The notes: a model not told the origin generated them from the letters alone. A stretch of 64,000 nucleotides of DNA from [Borrelia] lusitaniae (GCF_030440365.1 NZ_CP124050.1:310001-374000); one strand, 5' to 3'. Positions 9,444 to 18,281 are shown, numbered from the stretch's first letter. A program made the numbers and translations.

Positions 9444-9963
9444 GTTGATCTTTATAGGGAATGTCGTCAAATTCGGATTTATCAAAAATTTTTGCAATAT
9501 CAATTAATACTAAATATTCACTCTCAAGATTATCAGCCTCGTCAAGCTTTACAACTCCGGATATATATTTTCTATCTAAAGTCTGCAAAGTAGCAGGGGG
9601 TTCTTGCACCCTAGAATCATCAAAGCTAATAACTTTAAGAACCCTATCAACAAAAATGCCTAAAAGTTTATTTTTAATCTTAACTATTAAATATCCTGTC
9701 AAAAGCATATCTTCTTCTGTTATTGAAATAGAAGGGACCCCAAATTTAATATTCAAATTGACTAAAGGAATAATACTACCTCTAAGATTATAAATACCTA
9801 TAATATATTCGGGAACATTGGGTATAGCATAAACGCCTTCTGATGGAACTTTAATAATTTCTCTAATATGCTCTATTGAAACCCCATAACTTTCTTTGCC
9901 TATTTTAAAACCTGCAACTTGAAACTGTACCTTTTTGTCTTCAGATCTTTCTTTTTTCAACAT
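9433..9963 (-). CDS. cheW: Chemotaxis coupling protein CheW
   Basis: A 176-residue CheW-domain protein that connects methyl-accepting chemoreceptors to the CheA kinase. The pattern QFQVAGFKIGKESYGVSIEHIREII at the start, then IIGIYNLRGSIIPLVNLNIKFG and the C-terminal YISGVVKLDEADNLESEYLVLIDIAKIF, are typical. AAGG lies eight bases before the ATG. The genus has several cheW copies; this one is encoded with rlmE and nadK instead of with cheA, and matches what is called cheW1 in B31 as I recall it. Confidence 0.94.
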   Translation of the reverse strand: MLKKERSEDKKVQFQVAGFKIGKESYGVSIEHIREIIKVPSEGVYAIPNVPEYIIGIYNLRGSIIPLVNLNIKFGVPSISITEEDMLLTGYLIVKIKNKLLGIFVDRVLKVISFDDSRVQEPPATLQTLDRKYISGVVKLDEADNLESEYLVLIDIAKIFDKSEFDDIPYKDQHEE

Positions 9964-10008
9964 ATTTTATACCTTTAAATTAATGCTTATAACAATTTGA
10001 TTAACTTA

Positions 10009-10587
10009 TTACTTGCTAAAACCTTTGCCCAAAAAATAAATTTCAAAAGAATTTTTCCTTACAGCTTTGGGCCTAATTTTTTTAACAAATTTAAAATATT
10101 TTTCAAACTTTTTAAAAATTTGAATCTCATCTCCTCCCTGAAAAACTTTAATAAGTAAATTTCCTTTTTTAAGCAAAACTTCAAGTGATAAATCTATTAT
10201 TCTCATACTTAAATTAAAAGAATTACTGGTGTCTACAAGCCTATTTCCAGTAGTTTTAGGAGCCACATCGCTCATTACAAGACTATAAGGCCCAAGAGTA
10301 TTAATTTTAAAAACTGTATCATCTGAAAATATATCTCCCTTTACAAAATAAAAATTATCAACATACCTAAGGCCAATATCATTAATATCAACAGACACGA
10401 GAACACCTTTTTTAAGCTTTTTATAAGCATATTGAGAAAAGCTACCAGGAGATGCTCCAATATCTAAAACATTACCAGAAGAAAATAAAGAAAATTTTTC
10501 ATTAATTTCTATCAACTTATAAACAGATCTTGCCAAATACCCTTCTCTTTTAGCCTTTTGAGAATACTCATCACCTAAGCGATACAC
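10009..10587 (-). CDS. rlmE: 23S rRNA 2'-O-methyltransferase RlmE (FtsJ/RrmJ)
   Basis: A 192-residue SAM-dependent methyltransferase that modifies U2552 in the A-loop of 23S rRNA. Motifs: the basic start with SVYKLIEIN, the SAM loop [18 protein letters not shown] near residues 40-57, [12 protein letters not shown] near 107-118 with the catalytic Asp, and [13 protein letters not shown] near 142-154 with the catalytic Lys. The K-D-K-E set appears complete. It is the first gene of a minus-strand group and is divergent from the prenyl synthase, with only 51 bases between the starts. Confidence 0.95.
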   Translation of the reverse strand: MYRLGDEYSQKAKREGYLARSVYKLIEINEKFSLFSSGNVLDIGASPGSFSQYAYKKLKKGVLVSVDINDIGLRYVDNFYFVKGDIFSDDTVFKINTLGPYSLVMSDVAPKTTGNRLVDTSNSFNLSMRIIDLSLEVLLKKGNLLIKVFQGGDEIQIFKKFEKYFKFVKKIRPKAVRKNSFEIYFLGKGFSK

Positions 10588-10638
10588 ATTAATCCCTTTT
10601 AATACACTTTATTATACTTTTTCATTATAATTCTTATT

Positions 10639-11682
10639 ATGCAAAATAAACTATTTTTAAAAAATATTGAAAAAAATATTAATAACATCTTTTCAACAAC
10701 TAATTTTCTAAATTTATTCAAAGATAAAGATTTAAAATTTACTTTTAAAATAAAAAAAGAAACTCTCGATTATATTAAAGCGCCAGCAATTGAAATCATT
10801 AATAGAGGTGGAAAACGAATAAGACCAATGATAATGATTCTTTTAGCATATGCATTGGGTTTAAAAGAAAAAAACAACGAATTAATATATAAATTAAGCT
10901 TGCTGCTTGAACTTCCTCATTCTGGAAGTTTGATTATTGATGACATTGAAGACAATTCGCTAAAAAGACGAGGCACATCAGCAATACATTTAATCTATGG
11001 AATAGACAACAGCATAAATGCTGGTAATTTGATTTATTTTTTACCTGCAAAATTAATAGAAAGATCAAATTTAAAAGAAAATCAAAAATTAATGATTTAT
11101 GAAAATTTTTTTACAACTCTTTCAAATCTCCATCTAGGACAAGGAATTGATATTAAATTTCACAATGAATCATACATTCCAAGCATTAAGGAATACATTT
11201 CTTTAGTAGAATTAAAAACAGCCTCGCTTTTTGGAATGGCTAGCTTTCTAGCTGCAATACTCACAAACAATGAAGACAAAGCTAAAAAAATTTACAGTAC
11301 ATTCTTAAAACTTGGTGTTTATTTTCAAATAATAGACGACATTAAAAACATTAAAAATAAAATTAATGGAAAAGAATTTGGGGATGATTTACTTGAAGGA
11401 AAAAAAAGCTTGCCAATAATTTATTTTTTACAAGAAAAAAAATTTGAACCAAAAATTATTTCAAAATTCAATCAAATAAAAAATGCTAAAACCACTAAAG
11501 CAAGAAAAGAAATACTTAAACTAACAGAGATGATAAATTCATCAAAATCAATAAGAAATTCAACTATTATTGCCTTAAAATATTTAAACGAATTTAAAAA
11601 CGAACTCAATTCATACTCATTAACAAATAAATATAAAAATCTGATAATAGATATTGTCGAAGAAATAAAAGAAGGAATATGA
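10639..11682 (+). CDS. Prenyl diphosphate synthase of eukaryotic-GGPPS-like type
   Basis: A 347-residue trans-prenyltransferase that condenses isopentenyl diphosphate onto an allylic primer. GGKRIRP is at residues 57-63, the first aspartate motif DDIED at 101-105, RRG at 110-112, GQGIDI near 168-173, and the second motif QIIDDIKN at 230-237, where the usual last Asp is Asn. These blocks resemble eukaryotic geranylgeranyl diphosphate synthases more than bacterial IspA, IspB or HepT. Product length cannot be read off; a supply of undecaprenyl or another carrier precursor is possible. There is no Shine-Dalgarno sequence before the ATG. It overlaps the next gene by four bases. Confidence 0.88.
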   Translation: MQNKLFLKNIEKNINNIFSTTNFLNLFKDKDLKFTFKIKKETLDYIKAPAIEIINRGGKRIRPMIMILLAYALGLKEKNNELIYKLSLLLELPHSGSLIIDDIEDNSLKRRGTSAIHLIYGIDNSINAGNLIYFLPAKLIERSNLKENQKLMIYENFFTTLSNLHLGQGIDIKFHNESYIPSIKEYISLVELKTASLFGMASFLAAILTNNEDKAKKIYSTFLKLGVYFQIIDDIKNIKNKINGKEFGDDLLEGKKSLPIIYFLQEKKFEPKIISKFNQIKNAKTTKARKEILKLTEMINSSKSIRNSTIIALKYLNEFKNELNSYSLTNKYKNLIIDIVEEIKEGI

Positions 11683-12365
11683 TAAGAAAAACAATAATAA
11701 TGGTACTTTTTTATGGTTTGATCACAAATATTTACCCTACAATAACATCAACATTAAAACTAGATGAACAAGCAAGTAAATATGCAATAGAAAAACTTTA
11801 CCAAAAATCAATGCTACTGAAAAAATCAAAAAAATATAACAAAGCTATAGAAAGTTTAGAAAAAATAGTTAACATGGATCAAAATCAAGTTGATGCCCAT
11901 CTATTGCTATCAGAATTAGAATATTTAAATAAAAACTGGAAAAAAGCAATTATTAAATCTCAAGATTACTTAAAAATAATAGACTTTAAAGATAAAAAAA
12001 ACTTTTTAGATATCTCTTGGGCATACTTTTTAATAGGAGAAGTTGAAAATTCAATAAATTACATAACTAAATTTTTCCAAAGCAGTAAAGAATTATTCAA
12101 AGAAAATATATTCATAGCAATTGATGCTCTTTTTAAAAAAAGTATTTATCATTTTATAAAAAATGAAAATGCGGCATTTAATATAATATTAACTTCAACT
12201 TTTCAATTATCACTAAATGACGACACCTTATTTATAATTTTTTTAAATAATTTAGAAATAATAAAACAAATACCCTTCTATTATTTTAATAGGAAAAAAT
12301 TAAAAGAATTATATCTACAAATTAACACCCTAAAAACGATTCAAAACACAATGTGCGGAACTTAA
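11679..12365 (+). CDS. Exported TPR-repeat protein
   Basis: A 228-residue protein with a signal-like hydrophobic start (about residues 5-24) and no lipobox cysteine. TPR-like helices follow at about residues 32-130, visible as AIESLEKIVNMDQNQVDAHLLLSELEY. TPR domains mediate protein contacts; the partner is unknown. The ATG overlaps the stop of the prenyl synthase by four bases, so the two are translationally coupled. The stop lies one base from the end of a convergent gene. Confidence 0.7.
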   Translation: MIRKTIIMVLFYGLITNIYPTITSTLKLDEQASKYAIEKLYQKSMLLKKSKKYNKAIESLEKIVNMDQNQVDAHLLLSELEYLNKNWKKAIIKSQDYLKIIDFKDKKNFLDISWAYFLIGEVENSINYITKFFQSSKELFKENIFIAIDALFKKSIYHFIKNENAAFNIILTSTFQLSLNDDTLFIIFLNNLEIIKQIPFYYFNRKKLKELYLQINTLKTIQNTMCGT

Positions 12366-12366
12366 A

Positions 12367-13173
12367 CTAAGATTTATCTTTTTTCTTAATCAACGAGACT
12401 AATATATTTATTATTATTGCTATATAAAATGGAAAAGAAAGGGCAAAATAAGAATTTATATACTCTTGAGTATGAAAAAATTGATATTTTAAAAAAACCA
12501 TCAAAAAAGAAATTGGTAAAATTAATAAAGGATTTGAAAACGCAATATAAAGAATGCAAATAGCAAGCCAACCATTGTTTAATCCTAAATTATAAGAGTA
12601 AGCGTTAAGATTTACCGAAATAAATGAACCTGCAAGACTTGCTGTAAAAACTGATACAAAAATTGCAAAAGATTTAAAACGATTGCTTATTTTCTCTCCC
12701 AAAATGTCTTCATAATTCCCCGAAGAGATAAATTCAAAAACTGCTCTAATTCTTGAATAACTTATAACATAAATAGTAATAAATAAAAAAATGAAAAAAA
12801 TAGCAATAAAAGCAATAATTTCAAAATTTCGAGATAAATTTAAAGTAAAGCTAGGAATGAAATTAAAATTACTCTTCATCAAATAATCAACAAAAAAATA
12901 ACAAAAAATATTAATGCCTATTCCTGCTATAAAAATATCATAATTTTTCTTTACCACAAAAGATAAAAATAATCCAAACAAAAAACTGATAAAAAGAGTA
13001 AAAATGGTTGACATAAAAACCCCATATCCGAAATAAATAAAAAAAGATGTTAAAAATATTGAAAGATACGAAATACCTTCAATAGATACATTCAAAAGCC
13101 CTATTTTTTCTGTATAAAGAACTCCAAGCGCTAAATACGAAAATACAAAAGCCTGCTCAAAAATACCAAACAT
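12367..13173 (-). CDS. ABC importer permease, nucleoside/BMP type (second permease)
   Basis: A 268-residue integral membrane protein with about eight hydrophobic segments, belonging to the branched-chain/ribose/nucleoside permease class (BPD_transp_2). Marker sequences are EKIGLLNVSIEGISYLSIF near residue 22 and AGIGINIFCYFF, similar to the paired nucleoside permeases NupP/NupQ or PnrD/PnrE. It abuts the first permease gene with no gap (TAGATG) and is the last gene of a four-gene ABC importer unit. Substrate is inferred, from the BMP-type binding protein, to be a nucleoside. Confidence 0.85.
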   Translation of the reverse strand: MFGIFEQAFVFSYLALGVLYTEKIGLLNVSIEGISYLSIFLTSFFIYFGYGVFMSTIFTLFISFLFGLFLSFVVKKNYDIFIAGIGINIFCYFFVDYLMKSNFNFIPSFTLNLSRNFEIIAFIAIFFIFLFITIYVISYSRIRAVFEFISSGNYEDILGEKISNRFKSFAIFVSVFTASLAGSFISVNLNAYSYNLGLNNGWLAICILYIAFSNPLLILPISFLMVFLKYQFFHTQEYINSYFALSFPFYIAIIINILVSLIKKKDKS

Positions 13174-14106
13174 CTACTTTTTCCTAGCTTTAATCAAAAA
13201 TAAAGAGAGAAAAATTGCAATTGATTGACAAAGACCAATAAATTCATACTTAAAGTCATAATTTATATTAAGAAAATTATTAAATTCGATTAATATTGAA
13301 AACAATAGGCTAAAAAATAATACATAAATATAATTAAATCCTGAAATTACAGCAACAATTAAACTACTCCAACCAAGCCCTGAGGTTAGACCTAAAACCA
13401 AATACGGCTTAAAAAACACTACAAACATAGAACCTGCAAGACCATTTAAAAAAGCACTCCCAAATACAGCGAAAAACTTATATCTAAACTCATTTATATT
13501 GGAAAAAATATCTATCTTTTTGTTATTGCTTAATATTTCAAGCTGAAGCCCATAAATAGTTTTTTTATGTATAAAAACATAAAAAAGCCAAATTGACATA
13601 CCAAACATAAACAAGTAAATAAGTGATGAATCTAAAGCAAATAAGCTATTAATTCTTTTTGTCTGATTAGAAAAACTACCTGTTTTTAACATATTTAAAA
13701 TAAATCCATCTACTAACCTTTGATTTCCATAAGACATTAAAAGACCTGTTAAAGCTCTATTTAATCCAAAGAAAAAAGTAATAAAAAAGGGAATAAGGCC
13801 TAAAAGTCCTACAAAAAAAGAGCTTAAAAATATCAAATATATAAAATTAAAATATGTTAATCCAAAAAAACTTGAAAATATATAAACAAAAAATGCTCCA
13901 AAATAAACTTGACCTTCATTGCCAAGATTTAATGAATTACTCTTAGCACAAGTGGCAATGCCAGTAGCCATGATTAAAAATAAAATAAAGCGCCAAGATA
14001 TCATCTTGATATAAGAAAATTGAAAAAAATCACCAAAAAAATAGCTGATACTTAATATCAAAAAAGAAAAAATTAATGCCATAAAGCTATTTCTAAACAG
14101 AGTCAT
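13174..14106 (-). CDS. ABC importer permease, nucleoside/BMP type (first permease)
   Basis: A 310-residue protein with about nine hydrophobic segments. The conserved permease pattern appears as NSLNLGNEGQVYFGAFFVY near residue 57, matching the N-L-G-x-E-G motif of nucleoside-type permeases. The companion permease carries the related NVSIEG form, so the two probably form the heterodimeric channel. Its start overlaps the ATPase gene by four bases (ATGA). The role is nucleoside or related import by analogy with the Treponema pallidum Pnr system. Confidence 0.87.
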   Translation of the reverse strand: MTLFRNSFMALIFSFLILSISYFFGDFFQFSYIKMISWRFILFLIMATGIATCAKSNSLNLGNEGQVYFGAFFVYIFSSFFGLTYFNFIYLIFLSSFFVGLLGLIPFFITFFFGLNRALTGLLMSYGNQRLVDGFILNMLKTGSFSNQTKRINSLFALDSSLIYLFMFGMSIWLFYVFIHKKTIYGLQLEILSNNKKIDIFSNINEFRYKFFAVFGSAFLNGLAGSMFVVFFKPYLVLGLTSGLGWSSLIVAVISGFNYIYVLFFSLLFSILIEFNNFLNINYDFKYEFIGLCQSIAIFLSLFLIKARKK

Positions 14107-15563
14107 AAAAATAGCAATTCCTTTAATTTTTCTTTATTAATATTTTCTCTAGATACGTTTAACAAAACTTCTCCCATTTTCATTGCCAAAACATTATCGG
14201 AAAGCAAAAGCAATTCATCTAAATTAGAAGTAATCAAAAGAACTGGCTTTTCTTTTGAATAATTACGAATAGCAACAGACATTTCATTATAAGCTTTGTG
14301 ATCTAAATTACTTAAAGGAGAAAAACAAATTAAAAAACTTTTTGAAATATACATTTCTCTATAAAGAGCAAACTTCTTCAAGGTTCCTCCAGAAAATGCC
14401 AAAGATTTAGAATAAAGAATTCTATATACTCTCTCTTCACTATAAAATTCCATTTTTTTTTTAAAAAAATCTTTAATCTTATTAATGTAAGATTGCCTAA
14501 TAAAAATTTTATTTTCAAAATTCATAAATTTAGCTAAAAAATTATCTAATATACTGCTATTATCAGGAAATAAATTACCAATGCCTAAGGGCAAAAATCC
14601 TGCTTTACACTCAAAAATATTTATTCGCTCATATCTGATGCCATCAATTTTTATACACCCAAAAAAAATAAGCTCCCCTAAGAATAATTTTTCCCAAGTT
14701 CTAATTGCAGTTTCTTCGCCAATTATTCCTAAAACACCCCTTTTATTTAAAGAAAAACTAACATCATACTTCCAAAAATCTTCAAAAAACAAATTGAATT
14801 TAATAGGATCTTTTTCAAATTTATTAAAATTACTATTTGCAAAAAATGCTTTATCACTGGGGGATTCAAGTTTGTTTAAAATTGATTCTTTGTTTATTGT
14901 TCTAAAGCACTTTCCATCTTTTAAAACAATAAACTCATCGCTAAATTTTACAGCATCTGTGATCTCACTGTGAGTAATAAAAAGAGAAGCAATTCCTGAT
15001 TTCTTAAGCAATACAAGCAATTTTATAAAAGCTTGCGCTTCTTTTTGAGAAAAATAAGCAGCACTCTCATCAAAAATAATTATTTTTGCATTCTCTTTAA
15101 GAGAAGCAATAATCAGTAGAAAATAAATCTCTTTAATATTTAAATCTTTAATTTTTTTATCTAAATCAAAAGAAATATTATAAAATTGCATAAGCCATTT
15201 ATAATATTTATAAGTTTTAGATTTATTCATTGGCATGAAAAATGCATAACCAAACCAATAGATACTCAAATATTCCCATACTCTTAAATTCATTTTCAAA
15301 TTAGGAACTTGAGAAACAAGATAAATACCGTTATTTTTAGCTTTATCTACATTCCAATTTTTCTGCTTAATGCCATTTACTAATATTTCACCACTATCAA
15401 ATTCAACAAGTCCAGCAATAATCTTGGCTAAGGTGCTTTTTCCTTCTCCATTTTTACCAACTACTGTAAAAATTTTAACTTCTCCAATTTTTAAATTAAT
15501 ACTGTCCAAAATAGGCTTATCAATATCTGGAAAATACTTAATTATGTTTTTAAACTCTACCAT
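14103..15563 (-). CDS. Fused double ABC ATPase of the nucleoside-type importer
   Basis: A 486-residue protein with two tandem nucleotide-binding domains, as in MglA/NupO-type importers. Domain 1 keeps Walker A (GKNGEGKST, residues 36-44), Q-loop Gln85, Walker B (IIIFDE, 161-166) and H-loop His198, but its signature region is LNIKEIYF instead of LSGGQ. Domain 2 has the opposite state: FSGG signature at 390-393, but Walker A reads GEETAIRTW near 282 with no Lys, Walker B reads LICFSPLSNLD without Asp-Glu, and the H-loop residue is Ser446. Only one composite site therefore looks active. It shares one base with the binding protein gene (TAATG). Confidence 0.92.
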   Translation of the reverse strand: MVEFKNIIKYFPDIDKPILDSINLKIGEVKIFTVVGKNGEGKSTLAKIIAGLVEFDSGEILVNGIKQKNWNVDKAKNNGIYLVSQVPNLKMNLRVWEYLSIYWFGYAFFMPMNKSKTYKYYKWLMQFYNISFDLDKKIKDLNIKEIYFLLIIASLKENAKIIIFDESAAYFSQKEAQAFIKLLVLLKKSGIASLFITHSEITDAVKFSDEFIVLKDGKCFRTINKESILNKLESPSDKAFFANSNFNKFEKDPIKFNLFFEDFWKYDVSFSLNKRGVLGIIGEETAIRTWEKLFLGELIFFGCIKIDGIRYERINIFECKAGFLPLGIGNLFPDNSSILDNFLAKFMNFENKIFIRQSYINKIKDFFKKKMEFYSEERVYRILYSKSLAFSGGTLKKFALYREMYISKSFLICFSPLSNLDHKAYNEMSVAIRNYSKEKPVLLITSNLDELLLLSDNVLAMKMGEVLLNVSRENINKEKLKELLFL

Positions 15564-16612
15564 TAACTTTTTTCCAAATTAATTTTTATACCATTTGCAC
15601 TAACCTCTTCTATTTTTTTAAAAAGATCTTCTTTAAGTTTTTGACTGGTTTGCTCTAAATAAAAAACATTCGAAATATTAAATAAAACTCCTTTGTGCTT
15701 TATACCAAAAATATCAAAATTTCCATAATTAATCTCTGACTTAAGAGCCTTATCTAAAACATATGAAACATAATATTTTTGATTTGTAACCCCTGAACCA
15801 ATAATATTTTCTTTATTATCCAAATAATCTTCACTATCAAAAAGAATAGCAAAAGTATTATTCTCTCTGATAGAAGAAAGCACCCCTTCAACAGCAGGTC
15901 CTACAATAGGAAGTATTACCAAGGCATCTGAGTCCTTAATCAAAGAGTCTGATAGCAATTTAGCTAAATTGCTATCATGCCAATTGCCCAAAACTCGATA
16001 ATAAACTTCAGAATTTACGCTCACATCAAGAATGCCTTTTTTGAAATAATAATAAATATAATCTCTCATAATAGGATAATCTTGACCTGCAATCAAAGCA
16101 GCATTCCCAAAGCCAGAATTAAATTCCTTTAAAAAAAGGCCCACATAATACCCCAAAATATATGCCTCTTCTGCAACATTATAAGAAACTGAATAAACTT
16201 GACTGTTAGTATTCTTAACTAAAGAATCAAAAATAAGAAACTTAGTATAAGGATAATTGCTTGAAACGCTATCAACAATATCTTGCATGGCATTATTTGT
16301 AGTTATTAAAAAATCATATTTTTTTGAAGTTAATAATTTTTCAAGCATTTCTATCCACTCACTTTGATTAAATCCGGCTTCTAAGACTTTAATTTCAAGA
16401 TTTTCATGCTTTTTTTTAAATTCAAACAAAGAATCATACATTTCTTTATAAGATGGAGATCCTGAAATAACACCTGGAATAAATAAAGCAATATTAATTT
16501 TATTAGAAATATCAACCTTTCGCTTCTTGAAAAAAATTAAATAAACAAATAAATATAAATGAAATATTGTAAATAAAATCCAAAACCCTTTAAAAAACAA
16601 GTTCTTGCTCAT
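15563..16612 (-). CDS. BMP/PnrA-family substrate-binding protein, membrane-anchored
   Basis: A 349-residue binding protein of the basic membrane protein family, which includes purine nucleoside receptors such as T. pallidum PnrA. After a hydrophobic segment at about residues 8-29, family patterns appear: INIALFIPGVISGSPSYKEMYDSL, AGFNQSEWIEMLEKLL, YDFLITTNNAMQDIV and AYILGYYVGLFL. There is no cysteine lipobox; a basic KKRK follows the hydrophobic segment, so it looks like an uncleaved anchor, unlike the lipoproteins of this family. It is first in the four-gene importer unit. Confidence 0.87.
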   Translation of the reverse strand: MSKNLFFKGFWILFTIFHLYLFVYLIFFKKRKVDISNKINIALFIPGVISGSPSYKEMYDSLFEFKKKHENLEIKVLEAGFNQSEWIEMLEKLLTSKKYDFLITTNNAMQDIVDSVSSNYPYTKFLIFDSLVKNTNSQVYSVSYNVAEEAYILGYYVGLFLKEFNSGFGNAALIAGQDYPIMRDYIYYYFKKGILDVSVNSEVYYRVLGNWHDSNLAKLLSDSLIKDSDALVILPIVGPAVEGVLSSIRENNTFAILFDSEDYLDNKENIIGSGVTNQKYYVSYVLDKALKSEINYGNFDIFGIKHKGVLFNISNVFYLEQTSQKLKEDLFKKIEEVSANGIKINLEKS

Positions 16613-17019
16613 AAAGATAAAACATCCTTTTATTAATTATTATTAAATTAGTCTTAATACCACAAAAGTCAAATAAAAAAGATCAATAATAAGATGTAAA
16701 AACAAAGCTGCCAAAACTAATTAAAAAATTCTCCAAACATTTGAAAAACATATTTTTCATTATTATAAGATTTTGACAAAAAAATTCGGAGCCCAAATTT
16801 AATAAAATATTAAGCAAATTATTAATGCGAATTTTAAATTCTGTTGAACAATGTAATAAAATTTGAAAATTGTTTATTTTTTTAACAATACTTAATACCA
16901 ATAGCTTAAAATAACTAATACAAACAAATAAGTTAATTTCTGCTTCTATTTGAATTTTTAAGGAATATATCATTTTATCTAACAAATAACTTTAACATAA
17001 AAAGCTAAATATATAAAAA
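16613..17019. other. Gap of 407 bases with one doubtful small frame
   Basis: Between the FecR-like gene and the importer operon, both on the minus strand. It must contain the promoter for the importer operon. Only one frame of note is present (16683-16985, minus). I see no RNA gene and no GC-rich hairpin. Confidence 0.4.
16683..16985 (-). CDS. Doubtful small hypothetical frame
   Basis: A 100-residue frame with a TTG start, no Shine-Dalgarno sequence upstream and a hydrophobic, phenylalanine- and cysteine-rich composition. No family is recognised. An internal ATG gives 96 residues, also without a ribosome site. It fills most of an otherwise empty gap, which is the only argument for it. Frames of this size arise easily in AT-rich DNA, so it is probably not translated. 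Confidence 0.2.
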   Translation of the reverse strand: MLDKMIYSLKIQIEAEINLFVCISYFKLLVLSIVKKINNFQILLHCSTEFKIRINNLLNILLNLGSEFFCQNLIIMKNMFFKCLENFLISFGSFVFTSYY

Positions 17020-18111
17020 TCAAAACTCTCTAGGGCGCAATAAATACAATTCATTAACATTTAAATTACTAGTAATATCATCATTTGAGCGTCTTAAATA
17101 CATCTTTAAAGAATGGATTGTTTTAAAAAACTTATTTTTTAAAAAATTTTTATTAGCTTTGTAATCTTTTAAAAATTTCGAAATAGGGCTATTAGCAGCC
17201 ACTGACTTGTCAAAAAAAGTGGAAAAATATTTAAAAACATCATCAACAAAATAAAACCTATTGGCCAAATCAACAAAATTATTAAAAAGTACACCAATTC
17301 TACCCTTTAAATAATTAACATTTTTAATCATATCAACCCTGTTACCAAGTTTATAATTTTTATCTTCCAAGCTCCATTTTGAATATATAGAATTAAATTT
17401 AGAATCTTTCATTAAATAATTATACATAAAGTTAAATCTAAAACTATCTTCAACATATTTTAAAATAAAAAAATATAAAAACCTTTTATCTAAAGACATA
17501 AAATTATCTTTAGCCATCCTTATAAAATTTTGATTAACACCTTTTAGAGTGCCTTCATTGACTTTGTGTAAAAAACAATTTCCATTAAAAAGCAAAAGAC
17601 TGGTATTGGGAAAAATTAAATATTCGATTTTATTAATATGCCTGATACTACCCTTGTAAACATTAATAAAATAATTATTAAAATAATCACTGTTAGCATA
17701 AAATTTTGCCGCATTTTCAGCTTTAAACAAATTATTATCTATTATAACAGAAAATGAAGATCCTTTAACAACACTATGAATTAAAGCGTCAACACTTCCT
17801 CTAAACAAATATATTTTTGCATCTTGCAAATCTTTAAGAGAAGAATAAAACACAAAGCTATTTGTATTGGAATAAAAAATTAAATCTGCAGAAATGCCGT
17901 TTATGTCATATAAATTTATCTTAAGCTTTGAATTTTCTCCAACCTCAATAAAATCATACTCAAAAATTTCGTCATCTAGATCCAACTTAACAGGAAATGT
18001 ATTTCTAATAACACCAACTTTACCTTCTATTTCTTTTACAACTGCTACTTGAGAAAATAGCGCCCTACTTGAAAGCAATACCAAGAGGACAAAATAATAT
18101 ATTCTAAAAAT
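17020..18111 (-). CDS. Exported FecR-like domain protein
   Basis: A periplasmic or surface protein whose first part, VAVVKEIEGKVGVIRNTFPV and then VGENSKLKINLYD, is the start of a FecR-type beta domain (about residues 20-160). The rest is helical and unrecognised. The conventional start is TTG at 18084 (354 residues), but this cuts the signal peptide. A strong AGGAG at 18122-18118 stands six bases before an in-frame ATT at 18111, which adds nine residues (IFRIYYFVL) and completes a hydrophobic signal sequence. I therefore prefer 18111, though ATT starts are rare. Function unknown. Confidence 0.7.
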   Translation of the reverse strand: MFRIYYFVLLVLLSSRALFSQVAVVKEIEGKVGVIRNTFPVKLDLDDEIFEYDFIEVGENSKLKINLYDINGISADLIFYSNTNSFVFYSSLKDLQDAKIYLFRGSVDALIHSVVKGSSFSVIIDNNLFKAENAAKFYANSDYFNNYFINVYKGSIRHINKIEYLIFPNTSLLLFNGNCFLHKVNEGTLKGVNQNFIRMAKDNFMSLDKRFLYFFILKYVEDSFRFNFMYNYLMKDSKFNSIYSKWSLEDKNYKLGNRVDMIKNVNYLKGRIGVLFNNFVDLANRFYFVDDVFKYFSTFFDKSVAANSPISKFLKDYKANKNFLKNKFFKTIHSLKMYLRRSNDDITSNLNVNELYLLRPREF

Positions 18112-18132
18112 ACAGCTCTCCTGATCTTTGAA

Positions 18133-18158
18133 AAATTTATAAATTTATTTATAAATTT
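18133..18158. repeat. Perfect 12-bp palindrome between divergent genes
   Basis: AAATTTATAAAT and its exact reverse complement ATTTATAAATTT separated by TT. It lies between the FecR-like gene (minus) and the BB0323-type gene (plus), where an operator could act on both. All bases are A or T, so chance is a serious alternative. Confidence 0.5.
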
Positions 18159-18257
18159 AATTATACCTTGTTTTACATAAATTTATTACACTTTGAACAA
18201 TGATGAAAAAGGACTATAATTTAGTTTAAGAATTAAAAATGTTAAATTTTTATTTTA

Positions 18258-18281
18258 TTGAATTGTTATAATTGTTATAAT
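18258..18281 (+). promoter_or_regulatory. Putative promoter of the BB0323-type gene with doubled -10 box
   Basis: The 9-base unit ATTGTTATA occurs twice in tandem (18262-18270 and 18271-18279), creating two TATAAT boxes at 18267-18272 and 18276-18281. TTGAAT at 18258-18263 resembles a -35 box but lies too close to either. The leader to the ATG at 18378 would be about 90 bases. No transcript data are available. Confidence 0.4.

Noticed and set aside
9444-9503. Longer nadK start at 9503
   Set aside because: It lies inside cheW, adds residues absent from the family, and the ATG at 9443 gives the normal length.
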